DNA of 64,000 nt from an uncultured Glaciecola sp. (GCA_937125395.1 CAKZLI010000055.1:186001-250000), one strand, 5' to 3'. Positions 9,763 through 20,455 are shown, counted from the stretch's first letter. Notes: generated from the sequence alone by a model not told the origin. A program made the numbers and translations.

Positions 9763-12700
9763 CTAGGATGCTTCTAACTGTGCACGCTCCAACTCCCGCT
9801 TTGCACGATGGGTTTTGGAAAACACGGATTTAATGTCATCCAGAATAATGTACAGCGATGGGACTAATAGCAACGTGATCACGGTGGCAAACAATATTCC
9901 AAAGGCCAAAGAGATCGCCATTGGAATGACTACTTGCGCTTGCAATGAGCGTTCAAAGACAATCGGCATTAGACCAAAAAAAGTGGTCAATGAGGTCAAT
10001 ATGATCGCTCTAAAACGTTCTGAGCCAGCTTTCATCGCCGCTTCCATCATATTCATTCCCTCTTCTCGAGCACGATTAACAAAATCCACCATGATTAAAC
10101 TATCGTTTACTACCACACCAGACAAAGCAATGATGCCGCAAATCGACAGCACACTGACTGAGTTGCCTAGCAGCATATGACCGATAATCGCACCAACAAT
10201 GCCAAATGGGATTACGGACATAATGATCAAGGGTTGTGAATATGACTTTAATGGTATTGCTAATAAAGCATAAATAGCAAATAACGCGAACAAGAAACCT
10301 TGGGCTAACGATACCAATGCCTCTTGCTGCTCTTTTGAATTACCTTGCAGTTTAAAAGACACTCCCGGATATTGTTTGACATATTGTGGTAATGCTTGCG
10401 TCATCACATCACGCAAAATAGTATTCGGCTCAATCACATCCGGGTTTACTTTGGCAGTCACACTGATTGAGCGACGACCATCAACACGATTGATCGAAGT
10501 ATATCCTTGACCCACTTCAATTTCTGCAACTTCAGAAAAAGGGATCTCACTGCCATTAGGCGCTCTCACCCGCATGGTTTCTAAGTTACCAATTGAATTC
10601 CGTTGTTCTTTGGGATAACGGATCATGACGCGAATTTCTTCATCATCACGTTGAATACGCTGTGCTTCAGCACCATAAAAACCATAGCGTACTTGTTGGG
10701 CAAGACTCGATAAACTTAAGCCTAATGCTTCACCTAATGGTTTAATATTAATGCGGATTTCGTCACTGCCGTTAGCAAAGCTATCGTTAATATCTGAAAC
10801 GCCTTCATACTCAGCCAAAAATGATTTTAATTCTGCGGATACTAGACGCATTTCTTCAATGTCTTTACCACTGAATTCAAAGGATAAATCTGAGCCACCA
10901 CCTGGGCCACCCGGAGCACCGATATTGAAGGTTTTAACGCCGGGGATTTCTGGCACATTGTCACGCCATCTATCGTATAATTCAATATCTGTAATAGTGC
11001 GTTCTTCACCTTTAGACAATTCAACAAAAACTTGCCCACCTAATGCGCCTTGACTAAAAGCAATAGAATGCTTTACCGCACCCTCACCCGTTTCGTTAAT
11101 CAGTTCGTTGTCCATATCCGTTAATGACTGCATCAAGGTTTTAATCGCTTTGTCACGTTGAATGATCGATGAACCTTGCTCTAACTCTACCGTAGCAAAC
11201 ATAAAATCAGATGGGATGGTGGGAAAGAATACAAATTTAACAATGCCGCCAGTAAACAAGCCAATCGTTAAAATAAAAATACCAATAAACGATGCTAACG
11301 TGGTGTATCGATGTTTAATCGCCTTGGCAAGGAATGGAACATACGTATTATGAATAAAACGTTTGATGCCTTCTGAGAAAAAATCTCTAAACCGTTGTAA
11401 AAAATTGGCTTTAGATGGGTCATATGGCTTATCTTTCATGTGTGCCAAATGTGCCGGCAAAATTAACTTGGATTCAATCAGTGAAAACACTAAACAGACG
11501 ATCACAACCCCACCAATGGTCTTCCAAATGACACCAAATGTCCCAGATACCATCATCATCGGGGAAAATGCAGCAATCGTCGTTAACACACCAAACGTTG
11601 CTGGCATAGCCACACGTTTAACACCCTTAATCACGTTATCAACAGAGTGCCCGTCTTTATCGATTGCTGAGTATGCTGACTCCCCCATAATGATCGCATC
11701 ATCCACAACAATACCGAGTACCAATATAAATCCAAAGAGGCTGATCATATTAATTGAAATACTCATGAACTCCATAGGTAGTACTGCTAATGCGCCTAAG
11801 AAACAAACCGGTAAACCCCAAATAACCCAAAAAGCCAGGCGGATTTTTAAAAACAACGACAACACCATAAACACAAGTAATGCACCCATACCCATGTTTT
11901 CTAACATCATGTTTAGTCGATCGGCTAAGTAAAAAGAACTATCACCCCAGGTATCTGCCTTAATATTAGACGGGAAGTTCGGACGCTGTTTATCTAAGTA
12001 TTCATTGACTCGTTCAGAGATGACTAGCGCATTTTGATCACCAACGGCTCTAACTTGAATACTGATTGCCGGTTTACCATCAAAAAACGCAAGGGCATTA
12101 TCTTCAACAAAACCGTCGTTGATAACGGCAATATCGCCCAACAACAAACGGGTACCATCTTGGCGAGTGACTAATACAATACTAGCAAAATCATACGCAT
12201 CATAGGCTTGCCCTTTAGCACGCAATAAAATATCACCGTTGTCAGAACGGATTGCTCCACCAGGGATATCTATCGATGATTGACGCACAGCAGAGACTAA
12301 ACTATTAAAAGTTAAATTATATTCTTGTAACTTGGCTTCAGATATCTCAATCGAGATTTCATAAGGTCTATCGCCAACAAGACGCACATCAGAGACACCA
12401 GCAAGATTAGCGATGTCATCACGCAGTCCTTTTGCAAATTCTTTGAGTTGTTTCTCCGTTGCATCTCCATAGGTTGAGATCCACAGCACATCCTGAGGCG
12501 CTTTTATTCTAAAAACGACCGGTTTTTCGGTATTGGCTGGAAACGAAGGGATAGCGTCAACTTGTACTTTGACCTCATCAAGTAACAATTGCACATCGTA
12601 ATCATCTTCAACTTCTATACTCAGTGAACCAAACCCCTCCACAGAGCGAGATGTTAGGCGTTTGATACCTTCAATATCTTTCACTGCTTCTTCTAGCTTG

Positions 12701-12915
12701 AGTACAACCCCTTCTTCGACTTCTTGAGGCGCAGCACCTAAATAAGGTACCTGTACAGAGATAACATTAAATTCAAATGTCGGAAACACTTGTTTGTGGA
12801 TGGTCAATGCACCAAATATTCCACCAAACAATAATATCCACATTAACAAATTAGCTGCGACATGATTGCGAGCAAACCAAGCAATCACACCCTTATGGGT
12901 ATTTATATGTTCCAT
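9763..12915 (-). CDS. RND-family efflux transporter permease (AcrB/HAE1-like)
   Basis: 1050 aa inner-membrane proton-driven RND pump. One helix near the N-terminus (NLLMWILLFGGIFGA), a large periplasmic porter loop, a block of helices with GIVVDDAIIMGES (the TM4 Asp pair of the proton relay), a second loop, and a final helix block with GVVVNDSLIMVDF. Length is that of a full RND permease. Two bases after the adaptor gene, so the two are one operon; no outer-membrane TolC-type gene is next to it, so it probably borrows TolC. Substrate not predictable. Confidence 0.9.
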   Translation of the reverse strand: MEHINTHKGVIAWFARNHVAANLLMWILLFGGIFGALTIHKQVFPTFEFNVISVQVPYLGAAPQEVEEGVVLKLEEAVKDIEGIKRLTSRSVEGFGSLSIEVEDDYDVQLLLDEVKVQVDAIPSFPANTEKPVVFRIKAPQDVLWISTYGDATEKQLKEFAKGLRDDIANLAGVSDVRLVGDRPYEISIEISEAKLQEYNLTFNSLVSAVRQSSIDIPGGAIRSDNGDILLRAKGQAYDAYDFASIVLVTRQDGTRLLLGDIAVINDGFVEDNALAFFDGKPAISIQVRAVGDQNALVISERVNEYLDKQRPNFPSNIKADTWGDSSFYLADRLNMMLENMGMGALLVFMVLSLFLKIRLAFWVIWGLPVCFLGALAVLPMEFMSISINMISLFGFILVLGIVVDDAIIMGESAYSAIDKDGHSVDNVIKGVKRVAMPATFGVLTTIAAFSPMMMVSGTFGVIWKTIGGVVIVCLVFSLIESKLILPAHLAHMKDKPYDPSKANFLQRFRDFFSEGIKRFIHNTYVPFLAKAIKHRYTTLASFIGIFILTIGLFTGGIVKFVFFPTIPSDFMFATVELEQGSSIIQRDKAIKTLMQSLTDMDNELINETGEGAVKHSIAFSQGALGGQVFVELSKGEERTITDIELYDRWRDNVPEIPGVKTFNIGAPGGPGGGSDLSFEFSGKDIEEMRLVSAELKSFLAEYEGVSDINDSFANGSDEIRINIKPLGEALGLSLSSLAQQVRYGFYGAEAQRIQRDDEEIRVMIRYPKEQRNSIGNLETMRVRAPNGSEIPFSEVAEIEVGQGYTSINRVDGRRSISVTAKVNPDVIEPNTILRDVMTQALPQYVKQYPGVSFKLQGNSKEQQEALVSLAQGFLFALFAIYALLAIPLKSYSQPLIIMSVIPFGIVGAIIGHMLLGNSVSVLSICGIIALSGVVVNDSLIMVDFVNRAREEGMNMMEAAMKAGSERFRAIILTSLTTFFGLMPIVFERSLQAQVVIPMAISLAFGILFATVITLLLVPSLYIILDDIKSVFSKTHRAKRELERAQLEAS

Positions 12916-12917
12916 GT

Positions 12918-14108
12918 TTAATCCTCCTTCGTTACAGCAAGCTCAGACTCTTTGTCCGTTGCCGCGGGAGCATCACCTGGTAAACGTACTTTCATACCGT
13001 CGGTTGCATCAGGCACTGCGCTCGTTGCAATCATGTCACCGGCAAGCAATCCTGCACTGATATAAATTTTTTCATCATCGGCTCGTTGCACTTCAACATC
13101 TTTAATAACGATTGTTCTGTCTTGTGACACCGTAATCACTGTGCCATCCAGGCGGACTAAATTACGCGGTAACACCACTATATTATTGGCTACAGCACCG
13201 CTTATTTGTGCATTCACAAAGCTGCCAAAACGTAAAAGGTTATGTTGTGTCTGGGGTAAACGACGATATGGATCTGCCACTTCAGCTATCGCGTAAATAA
13301 CGCGGCTTTGCATATTCATCACCCCCTCATCGCGTGTCAAACGGGCCAACCATTGTTCATTTCGTCCCCCGACTCGTCCAGTCAACAACACACTACCTAA
13401 TTGTTGCGCATCTAAGTTTAAATACGCAAGATCAGCATCGGTTAACGGCAACCGGATTTCCGCAAAATCTGTAGCAGCAATATTAGCTAATACGACACCG
13501 GTTGAGACGAACTGACCAATATCGACATTTTTTTGTTTGATGATCCCATCATAAGGTGCACGTATCACGGTTCGTTCCAAATTACGCTGGGCACGTTCTA
13601 GGTTGGCTTTAGCCGCTTGCATCGACGCTTCTTCTCGTGCAAGTTGCGGTTTACGCAAGCCTAATTCACTTGCCACCGATGTGCTAATTGAACGCCATTC
13701 TTCGGCGGCGACTTTACCGCGTGCTAATTCTTCAGCGTACGATGCGTTAGCTCTAGATAATTCAGCTTGAGCAAGTTTGACGTCAGTTTCTTTATCTGCG
13801 TTTTCTAATTGAACTAACATATCGCCTTGCTTAAACATACCGCCATTGACAAACAAATCCGATACGGCCTCGATACGCCCACTTACCTGTGCGGATAATG
13901 CACTCTCAGTTTTTGGAATAACATTACCCTGTGAACGAACGGTATAAGTAATGTCAGTAATATCAACAGATTGTACTTCAACCAAAAAAATTGGTTCAGA
14001 TACTTCTTTTTTTTCTGGTTTAGGTTTGTTCAGTGTCAAAATCACCGCAACAACCACGCAAATCAAAACAATAATTAACGGTATCCCTGCTGCTCGTAAT
14101 GCTTTCAT
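12918..14108 (-). CDS. RND efflux periplasmic adaptor (membrane fusion protein)
   Basis: 396 aa from ATG 14108. A single N-terminal membrane anchor (IPLIIVLICVVVAVILTL) is followed by the split lipoyl/barrel-sandwich domain, an alpha-helical hairpin rich in Ala/Glu/Arg (about residues 105-185), the segment TVIRAPYDGII typical of HlyD/AcrA proteins, and a beta-barrel. It joins the RND permease to an outer-membrane channel. A TTG at 14114 would add two residues; the ATG is preferred. First gene of the operon. Confidence 0.88.
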   Translation of the reverse strand: MKALRAAGIPLIIVLICVVVAVILTLNKPKPEKKEVSEPIFLVEVQSVDITDITYTVRSQGNVIPKTESALSAQVSGRIEAVSDLFVNGGMFKQGDMLVQLENADKETDVKLAQAELSRANASYAEELARGKVAAEEWRSISTSVASELGLRKPQLAREEASMQAAKANLERAQRNLERTVIRAPYDGIIKQKNVDIGQFVSTGVVLANIAATDFAEIRLPLTDADLAYLNLDAQQLGSVLLTGRVGGRNEQWLARLTRDEGVMNMQSRVIYAIAEVADPYRRLPQTQHNLLRFGSFVNAQISGAVANNIVVLPRNLVRLDGTVITVSQDRTIVIKDVEVQRADDEKIYISAGLLAGDMIATSAVPDATDGMKVRLPGDAPAATDKESELAVTKED

Positions 14109-14341
14109 ACTCAATGTGCTCGTTTTTTTTATAAAAATGACTACTTATATAATAAAAGTTTTAACGTAAACTTGTAAGAGTACAATAAACAATTCACATA
14201 ATTGGTTTGTTAGCAAATGTGTCTGTATGAACTGGTCGAACAAAGAACATAGTGAGATTATCAAATACCCATGATAGTATTGGTTAATATTTGCACAACT
14301 ATTGCCGATACATTTTTTTAGTTAACAGGGACGACAACACT

Positions 14342-14650
14342 ATGCCATTAAAAAAAATCTACCTTAAATCAAAACCTGAATGCAAAGTGACATTCAAAAT
14401 AAGTGCAGAACAAGCCGGTCATGCAGATCAAGTGAAATTAATTGGAGAGTTTAATGATTGGGCGACGGATGTGTCACCAATGCGTAAACTTAAATCCGGT
14501 GATTTTACTCAAACTATTAATCTTGCGGCGAATCAACAATATGCATTTCGTTATTTAATCAATGATACTGATTGGCAAAATGATTGGCAGGCTGATGAAT
14601 ATGTGCCTAATGAGTTAACCTTTGATGAAAACTCTGTCGTCAATGTATAA
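14342..14650 (+). CDS. Small CBM48 (isoamylase N-terminal / AMPK-beta-like) domain protein
   Basis: 102 aa made of a single early-set beta-sandwich. The motif VKLIGEFNDWATDVSPM and the later FRYLINDTDWQND are those of glycogen-binding CBM48/AMPK-beta modules. No catalytic domain is attached and no signal peptide is seen. In the family such stand-alone modules bind alpha-glucans or act as partner subunits; function here is not known. The ATG at 14342 has AGGGA about 11 bases upstream and is preferred to an upstream in-frame start at 14291. Ends in a strong terminator. Confidence 0.75.
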   Translation: MPLKKIYLKSKPECKVTFKISAEQAGHADQVKLIGEFNDWATDVSPMRKLKSGDFTQTINLAANQQYAFRYLINDTDWQNDWQADEYVPNELTFDENSVVNV

Positions 14651-14696
14651 CCAACGATCTGCAACGATCAGATTTTAGTAAGTCATACACGGAACC

Positions 14697-14735
14697 AAAA
14701 AACCCCGCAAATGCCAGACATTTTCGGGGTTTTTT
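14697..14735. terminator. Rho-independent terminator, bidirectional
   Basis: AAAAAACCCCG (14697-14707) pairs with CGGGGTTTTTT (14725-14735). The symmetric A and T runs allow it to end both the CBM48 gene and the convergent etfBA operon. Confidence 0.85.
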
Positions 14736-14780
14736 ATATGCTATTAGGTAGCTAATATACCGATTTAGTTAATCAGTATG

Positions 14781-15707
14781 TTACAAAGCGGCTTCTAATT
14801 CCGGTAAGATATCAAATAAATCACCAACTAATCCATAATCTGCGATTTGGAAAATTGGCGCCTCTTCGTCTTTGTTAATCGCTACAATGATTTTGGAATC
14901 TTTCATGCCTGCCAAATGCTGAATCGCACCACTTATCCCTACGGCAATATATAGATTAGGGGCGACAATTTTACCTGTTTGACCTACTTGCATATCATTG
15001 GGCACAAAACCAGCATCGACTGCGGCTCGAGATGCGCCTATCGCCGCGCCTAACTTATCCGCTATCCCATTTAATAGTGCAAAATTATCACCGTTTTGCA
15101 TCCCACGACCACCTGAAATAATGACATCTGCTGCTGTCAATTCTGGTCGCTCTGAGACCGTCAGCTCGGCATCAACAAATGACGCTAGTGTATTATCATG
15201 CACCAGGTCAATATTTTGTACAGGGGCATCATTATCTAATTCAGCTGCATCAAAAGCGGATGCTCGAACGGTTAAGACCTTTAATGCATCGCTAGACTGA
15301 ACCGTTGCAATTGCATTTCCAGCATAGATTGGTCGGACAAACGTATCAGCCGACTCTACAGCAATGATATCGGAAATCTGAGCGACATCATTTAATGCAG
15401 CAACGCGCGGCATAAAGTTTTTGCCGGTTGTCGTAGCAGCCGCTAAGATATGTGAATAATCCACCGCAAGTTCAGACACTAATGAAGCAATGTTTTCTGC
15501 CATTTGATGCGTATACACTGCATTGTCAGCAACGAGGACTTGATTAACACCTGCAATTTGTGCCGCCGCTTGCGCCACTTCAGCACATTGGTAACCAGCA
15601 ACTAAGACATTGATCTCACTACCCAGTTGCTGTGCAGCATGCACTAGTTTTGCTGTTTCAGATTTCAATTCTGTATTGTCATGTTCTGCGTAAATTAGGA
15701 TACTCAT
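14781..15707 (-). CDS. etfA: Electron transfer flavoprotein, alpha subunit
   Basis: 308 aa. ETF takes electrons from acyl-CoA dehydrogenases and hands them to ETF-quinone oxidoreductase. The C-terminal FAD-binding domain is clear: [50 protein letters not shown], and [10 protein letters not shown]. The N-terminal half is the AANH-like domain. It overlaps etfB by 4 bases (etfB is upstream), a coupled operon. Usual length for the family. Confidence 0.95.
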   Translation of the reverse strand: MSILIYAEHDNTELKSETAKLVHAAQQLGSEINVLVAGYQCAEVAQAAAQIAGVNQVLVADNAVYTHQMAENIASLVSELAVDYSHILAAATTTGKNFMPRVAALNDVAQISDIIAVESADTFVRPIYAGNAIATVQSSDALKVLTVRASAFDAAELDNDAPVQNIDLVHDNTLASFVDAELTVSERPELTAADVIISGGRGMQNGDNFALLNGIADKLGAAIGASRAAVDAGFVPNDMQVGQTGKIVAPNLYIAVGISGAIQHLAGMKDSKIIVAINKDEEAPIFQIADYGLVGDLFDILPELEAAL

Positions 15708-16456
15708 GCTATCACCTTCGCTTCAGTTCTTAATTTGGCCACTAACTCATTTACATCAGCGACTTTAGCCCCACCAACACGCTGCGCGGGACTCATTACC
15801 TTGATTAATTTAACACTGGATGCCAATGCAACTGATAATGAATCTGCGGCAATCGTTTCAACTGGTTTTCTTTTGGCTTTCATTATATTGGGTAACGATG
15901 CGTAACGGGGCTCATTCAAGCGCAAATCTGTGGTCACAATGGCCGGCAAAGATAATTTAACCGTTTGTAATCCACCATCGATTTCACGCGTGACAGCAAC
16001 CATGTTTTCTTCGACAACCACTTTTGAAGCAAATGTCCCCTGCCCCATATTACTTAATGCAGCTAACATCTGCCCCGTTTGGTTATTGTCCGAATCAATC
16101 GCTTGTTTACCCAATATCACTAAATCGGGAGATTCTTTGACCACAACCGTATGCAGCAATTTTGCAATCTGCAGAGAATCTAAATCAAGATCCGTTGCAA
16201 TATGAATACCTCTATCACCACCCAACGCCAATGCTGTGCGAATTTGCTCAACACAGACTGCTGGTCCAATCGATACAATTACGATTTCAGTTGCAATACC
16301 CGCTTCTTTTAACCTGATGGCTTCTTCGACTGCAATTTCGCAAAATGGATTTATCGACATTTTGACGTTAGCTAAATCAACATTAGATTGATCTGCTTTG
16401 ACTTTTACTTTTACGTTGTAGTCAATTGCCCGTTTGACAGGGACTAGAATTTTCAT
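15704..16456 (-). CDS. etfB: Electron transfer flavoprotein, beta subunit
   Basis: 250 aa, AMP-binding subunit. Starts [16 protein letters not shown] as in most ETF-beta proteins; contains [20 protein letters not shown] and the segment [26 protein letters not shown]. Forms the heterodimer with EtfA. Divergent from the ETF-QO gene, with 165 bases between, so both may share a regulatory region and be expressed together for beta-oxidation. Confidence 0.95.
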   Translation of the reverse strand: MKILVPVKRAIDYNVKVKVKADQSNVDLANVKMSINPFCEIAVEEAIRLKEAGIATEIVIVSIGPAVCVEQIRTALALGGDRGIHIATDLDLDSLQIAKLLHTVVVKESPDLVILGKQAIDSDNNQTGQMLAALSNMGQGTFASKVVVEENMVAVTREIDGGLQTVKLSLPAIVTTDLRLNEPRYASLPNIMKAKRKPVETIAADSLSVALASSVKLIKVMSPAQRVGGAKVADVNELVAKLRTEAKVIA

Positions 16457-16621
16457 ATCTACCTCATTTGTGTTAAGTGAGAAATTAATGTTAGTGTTAT
16501 TATACGTACTAACGTTACATTATGCGTAATTGTTTAATTGGTATAATTTACACTGTTTTTATACTGCAGATCATTGCTATTTGTCATATCTGTGTATCAT
16601 TCAAAATAATCGAGGTGAAAT

Positions 16622-18259
16622 GTGGAACGTGAATCCATGGAATTTGATGTAGTTATCGTAGGTGCCGGTCCTTCAGGCTTATCCTCTGCGATTAAATTAA
16701 TGCAACTTGCACAAGCTAATGACCAAGAGCTAATGGTCTGTGTGGTTGAAAAAGGTTCAGAAGTCGGTGCACACATTTTATCAGGTGCCGTATTTGAAAC
16801 CCGCGCATTAGATGAATTGCTTCCTAATTGGAAAGAACTCGATGCTCCCATCACAACCGCTGTAACCAGTGATGATATTTATTATTTAACGAGCGATACC
16901 AAAGGTATCAAAATCCCTAATTTCATGTCGCCAAAGACCATGCACAATGAAGGTAATTATATTGTGTCTATGGCGAATGTTACGCGTTGGCTAGCTACCC
17001 AAGCAGAAGCGCTTGGGGTCGAAATATTCCCTGGTTTTTCTGCTGCCGAAGTCATTATCAATGATGGTGTGGTAAATGGTGTTATCACTGGAGACATGGG
17101 TATTGCAGCAGATGGTTCACACAAAGATGGGTACATGCCTGGCATGGAACTTCGTGCTAAATATACCATTTTTGCTGAAGGTTGCCGAGGCCACCTTGGC
17201 AAACAGCTAATTAAAGAATTTGACTTAGATCGCGATGCAACGCCACAACATTACGCCATTGGTTTTAAAGAAATTTGGGATATTGATCCCGCACTTCATC
17301 AACCAGGATTAGTTGTGCATACTGCCGGCTGGCCTCTCAGTGATGCGACCGGTGGCAGTTATCTATATCACGCCGAGAATAATCAAGTGTTACTTGGCTT
17401 AATCGTCGACCTGAATTACAGCAACCCACATTTAAGCCCGTTTGATGAATTTCAACGCCTGAAACACCATCCCACCATCCAACAATATTTAACTGGTGGT
17501 AAGCGCATTAGTTATGGTGCACGTGCAATTGCAAAAGGTGGCTTTCACTCTTTACCCAAAATGACAATGCCCGGTGGCATATTGGTCGGTTGTGAAGCCG
17601 GTACACTTAATTTTGCAAAAATAAAAGGTAACCACACAGCGATGAAATCAGGCATGCTTGCCGCTGAAAGTATATTTGCAGTGATTAATGAGCCGGTCAA
17701 TGATTTACCCGAATTCGCTGCACATTTTGCCGCGTCGTGGCTCTATGATGAGCTTTATTCATCGCGTAATTTTGGTCCTGCTATTCATAAATGGGGAAAT
17801 ATTTTGGGTGGAGCCTTTAATACGTTTGACCAAAATATATTGAATGGCAAAATGCCTATTAATTTATTAGATAAAGAAGCTGATCATTTACAAATGAAAG
17901 AAGCCAGTGAATGCCCAGTAATTAATTATCCAAAATACGATAATGTTTTTAGCTTTGATAAATTAAGTTCAGTATTTATCTCAAATACTAACCATGCTGA
18001 AGACCAGCCTTGCCACTTGCAACTTCGCGACAGTTCGCTACCAATTACGCTTAATTTACCGAAATACAACGAAGCTGCTCAACGATACTGCCCTGCTGGT
18101 GTATATGAAATATCCCAAGATGAGCAAGGTGAATCTAAATTTACAATTAACAGTCAAAACTGTATTCATTGTAAGACATGCGATATAAAAGAACCCAGTC
18201 AAAACATACAATGGGTAGTACCTGAAGGTGCCGGAGGCCCGAACTATCCCAATATGTAA
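16622..18259 (+). CDS. Electron transfer flavoprotein-ubiquinone oxidoreductase
   Basis: 545 aa monotopic membrane enzyme that oxidises reduced ETF and reduces quinone. FAD-binding GAGPSGLSSA near the N-terminus, and a C-terminal [4Fe-4S] ferredoxin-like cluster with Cys490, Cys514, Cys517 and Cys520 (NCIHCKTCD). The GTG at 16622 is chosen since GAGGTGAAAT precedes it and the resulting MERESMEFD beginning is common in gammaproteobacterial ETF-QO; the next ATG (16637) would remove five residues. Closes the path from the acyl-CoA dehydrogenase through EtfBA to the respiratory chain. Confidence 0.93.
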   Translation: MERESMEFDVVIVGAGPSGLSSAIKLMQLAQANDQELMVCVVEKGSEVGAHILSGAVFETRALDELLPNWKELDAPITTAVTSDDIYYLTSDTKGIKIPNFMSPKTMHNEGNYIVSMANVTRWLATQAEALGVEIFPGFSAAEVIINDGVVNGVITGDMGIAADGSHKDGYMPGMELRAKYTIFAEGCRGHLGKQLIKEFDLDRDATPQHYAIGFKEIWDIDPALHQPGLVVHTAGWPLSDATGGSYLYHAENNQVLLGLIVDLNYSNPHLSPFDEFQRLKHHPTIQQYLTGGKRISYGARAIAKGGFHSLPKMTMPGGILVGCEAGTLNFAKIKGNHTAMKSGMLAAESIFAVINEPVNDLPEFAAHFAASWLYDELYSSRNFGPAIHKWGNILGGAFNTFDQNILNGKMPINLLDKEADHLQMKEASECPVINYPKYDNVFSFDKLSSVFISNTNHAEDQPCHLQLRDSSLPITLNLPKYNEAAQRYCPAGVYEISQDEQGESKFTINSQNCIHCKTCDIKEPSQNIQWVVPEGAGGPNYPNM

Positions 18260-18349
18260 AAAAATATTTAATTTAATTAAATCTATGTTTATAATATAAA
18301 AGTTAGAGTATGAAAATTAGTTAAATTAATATATTTAAAGGAAACATCT

Positions 18350-18754
18350 ATGAATGATTTTACTGGCATATTGTTACATGCCCGCCGTTTGCAAGGTGCG
18401 ACTAAAGATTTATCTTTAGCAGAGCTTTCAGATGCGCAAGAAAAACTCGCTATGGTGATTGAAAAGCGTAAAGAATTACACGCTCAATATGAAGCAGAGA
18501 ATGCCGCCAAGATTGCCCAAATCGAAGCCATCAAGCAACAAATGCTTGAAGCAGGTCTAGATATCAGTGATTTTGAAAGCAGTATCGCCTCAGACAAGCC
18601 TCGTAAACAACGTAAGCGCGGTGCTAAGCGTCCAGTAAAATATACTATTACAGTAGACGGTGTTGCAACGAATTGGACTGGTATTGGTCGTATGCCTGTT
18701 GTTTTTGCTCAAGCCATTGCTAATGGTAAATCGTTAGAATCGTTTTCTGTTTAA
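18350..18754 (+). CDS. H-NS family nucleoid-associated protein
   Basis: 134 aa. Residues 1-75 are helical and coiled-coil (oligomerisation), then a basic linker (KPRKQRKRGAKRP) and the C-terminal DNA-binding domain YTITVDGVATNWTGIGRMP, corresponding to the WTGQGRTP core in E. coli H-NS; the Gln of the minor-groove hook is Ile here. H-NS proteins silence AT-rich, often horizontally acquired DNA. AT-rich promoter region upstream. AGGAAACATCT before the ATG is a good ribosome binding site. The stop overlaps the next ATG by one base (TAATG). Confidence 0.9.
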   Translation: MNDFTGILLHARRLQGATKDLSLAELSDAQEKLAMVIEKRKELHAQYEAENAAKIAQIEAIKQQMLEAGLDISDFESSIASDKPRKQRKRGAKRPVKYTITVDGVATNWTGIGRMPVVFAQAIANGKSLESFSV

Positions 18755-19527
18755 TGTTTTGTCACGTTAAAATCACAGCCCAAGGTGAGCAATCACCTTG
18801 GGCTGTTTTAATTCATGGGCTATTTGGTAGTCATGATAATCTCAATTTACTCACCCGTGAACTCAGTCCAACACACAATGTCATCCAAATTGATTTACCC
18901 GATCATGGTCAATCACCTTGGTTGGATGCATTTGGATTCGCTGAATATTGTGAACTTATTCGCACGACATTATTACATCATGGGGTAGATAAAGCGCATT
19001 TTATCGGCCACTCATTAGGGGGTAAAATGGCAATGCATATTGCGTTAACCTACCCTGCTATGGTTACGTCACTGATTGTTGCTGATATTGCGCCGGTTAC
19101 CTACACACATCGACATCAAGCCGTATTGACAGCATTAGCTGCTGTTGATTTAGCACAAGTTACTAGTCGTAGTGATGTCAAAACTCAGTTTGATCAATCT
19201 CTAGCTGATGAAGGTACTCGACAGTTTTTATTAAAAAGCTTACACAAACACCCTCAACATGGCTGGCAATGGCGATTTAATCGCGCAGTCCTGACACGTG
19301 ACTATTCTGAGTTAATTCAGTGGCCAGATTTGCGCAGCTCCTATTTAGGTCAAACGCTCTTTATTAAAGGCCAACAGTCCGATTATATTACCCTGGCTCA
19401 TCAAGCAAAGATTCTTGAGTTGTTTCCAAACGCCAGTTCCAAAATCATCGCCGGCACAGGGCATTGGTTACATGCCGAAAAACCACTGCAATTTAATCGA
19501 ATTGTCGCGCAATTCTTACAAGCATAA
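18754..19527 (+). CDS. ybfF: Alpha/beta-hydrolase, YbfF-type esterase
   Basis: 257 aa. HGLFGSHDN (oxyanion region), nucleophile elbow GHSLGG near residue 88, and a C-terminal His in GTGHWLHAEKP; the catalytic acid is in the SDY region. E. coli YbfF is an acyl-CoA/palmitoyl-CoA esterase. It starts within the hns stop codon and sits upstream of DUF2788-fldA-fur, the same neighbourhood as ybfF in many gammaproteobacteria. Cytoplasmic. Confidence 0.87.
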   Translation: MFCHVKITAQGEQSPWAVLIHGLFGSHDNLNLLTRELSPTHNVIQIDLPDHGQSPWLDAFGFAEYCELIRTTLLHHGVDKAHFIGHSLGGKMAMHIALTYPAMVTSLIVADIAPVTYTHRHQAVLTALAAVDLAQVTSRSDVKTQFDQSLADEGTRQFLLKSLHKHPQHGWQWRFNRAVLTRDYSELIQWPDLRSSYLGQTLFIKGQQSDYITLAHQAKILELFPNASSKIIAGTGHWLHAEKPLQFNRIVAQFLQA

Positions 19528-19647
19528 TCACACTGTGAGTGGCTGATTGATTTAGGACAAAGAAGTTTACAGTATACTTAGGTTGGAGATGCGAAACCGC
19601 CCAACCCTATGATATAATGTTTTAAAGAATTTTTAGTAATCAGATTA

Positions 19648-19869
19648 ATGCTAGCACAACACTACGAACTCATTGAATCCATCGCGTTAAATATCGGTTT
19701 ATTTGTTTTATTCATTTTGATGGGTTTTGCAATACATGACGTACTAAGTAAAAATGATGTACCTAAATATGGGCGTTTCATCGCTTATGGTGTATTACTT
19801 TTAGGCGCCTTGGGATTTGTAGCAAAAGGGTTGATTCAACTCTTTTGGATGGCTAGCGGTTTAAATTAA
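19648..19869 (+). CDS. DUF2788 family small membrane protein
   Basis: 73 aa with two hydrophobic helices (about residues 10-30 and 45-68) joined by a polar loop LSKNDVPKYGRF. It matches the DUF2788 family, which commonly lies between ybfF and fldA in this bacterial group. Function unknown. A short inverted repeat (GGTTGG / CCAACC) lies just upstream near 19582-19605. It ends 13 bases before fldA, so the two are likely co-transcribed. Confidence 0.75.
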   Translation: MLAQHYELIESIALNIGLFVLFILMGFAIHDVLSKNDVPKYGRFIAYGVLLLGALGFVAKGLIQLFWMASGLN

Positions 19870-19882
19870 GTGAGGAATTAAC

Positions 19883-20407
19883 ATGGCAAGTGTGGGTTTA
19901 TTTTTTGGCAGCGATACCGGCAACACTGAACACATCGCAAAAATGATCCAAAAACAATTAGGCAAATCGCTGATTGATGTTCACGATATTGCCAAAAGTA
20001 CTAAAGAAGAAATTGCTGATTTTGATTTATTACTATTTGGGATCCCGACTTGGTATTACGGGGAAGCGCAATGTGATTGGGATGATTTTTTTCCGGAATT
20101 AGAAGAAGTCGACTTTAATGACAAGCTTGTTGCTATATTTGGTTGTGGCGATCAAGAAGATTACGCTGAATATTTTTTGGATGCGATGGGTATGGTACGC
20201 GATATTGTTGAAGCCCGTGGTGCAATTTTGATTGGTAAATGGTCAACCGACAGCTATGAATTTGAAGCTTCTAAAGGTATGGCTGACGATGACCACTTTG
20301 TAGGTCTTGGTATTGACGAAGATCGTCAACCAGAACTTACCGAAGAACGTGTTATTGCATGGTGTGAACAAATAAAAGAAGAAATGTGTTTAGCCGAGTT
20401 AACCTAG
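19883..20407 (+). CDS. fldA: Flavodoxin, long-chain
   Basis: 174 aa FMN electron carrier. Phosphate loop GSDTGNTEH near the N-terminus; isoalloxazine-contacting loops around PTWYYGEAQCDWDDF and GCGDQEDYAEYF. The 20-residue insertion that marks long-chain flavodoxins is present. Replaces ferredoxin under iron limitation and serves IspG/IspH and other enzymes. Good ribosome binding site (GTGAGGAATTAAC). Upstream of fur, from which a terminator separates it. Confidence 0.95.
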   Translation: MASVGLFFGSDTGNTEHIAKMIQKQLGKSLIDVHDIAKSTKEEIADFDLLLFGIPTWYYGEAQCDWDDFFPELEEVDFNDKLVAIFGCGDQEDYAEYFLDAMGMVRDIVEARGAILIGKWSTDSYEFEASKGMADDDHFVGLGIDEDRQPELTEERVIAWCEQIKEEMCLAELT

Positions 20408-20455
20408 ACCCATTCCCTTTTATTGTCACACGATAAGCAAAAGAAGATATCTATT

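Noticed and set aside
11363..11932. 189-aa plus-strand open frame opposite the RND permease gene
   Set aside because: It is a shadow of a long, clearly coding gene on the other strand; composition is odd and there is no family resemblance or ribosome binding site.
19528..19660. Fur box before DUF2788-fldA
   Set aside because: No good match to the 19-bp Fur consensus; only a GGTTGG/CCAACC inverted repeat is present.
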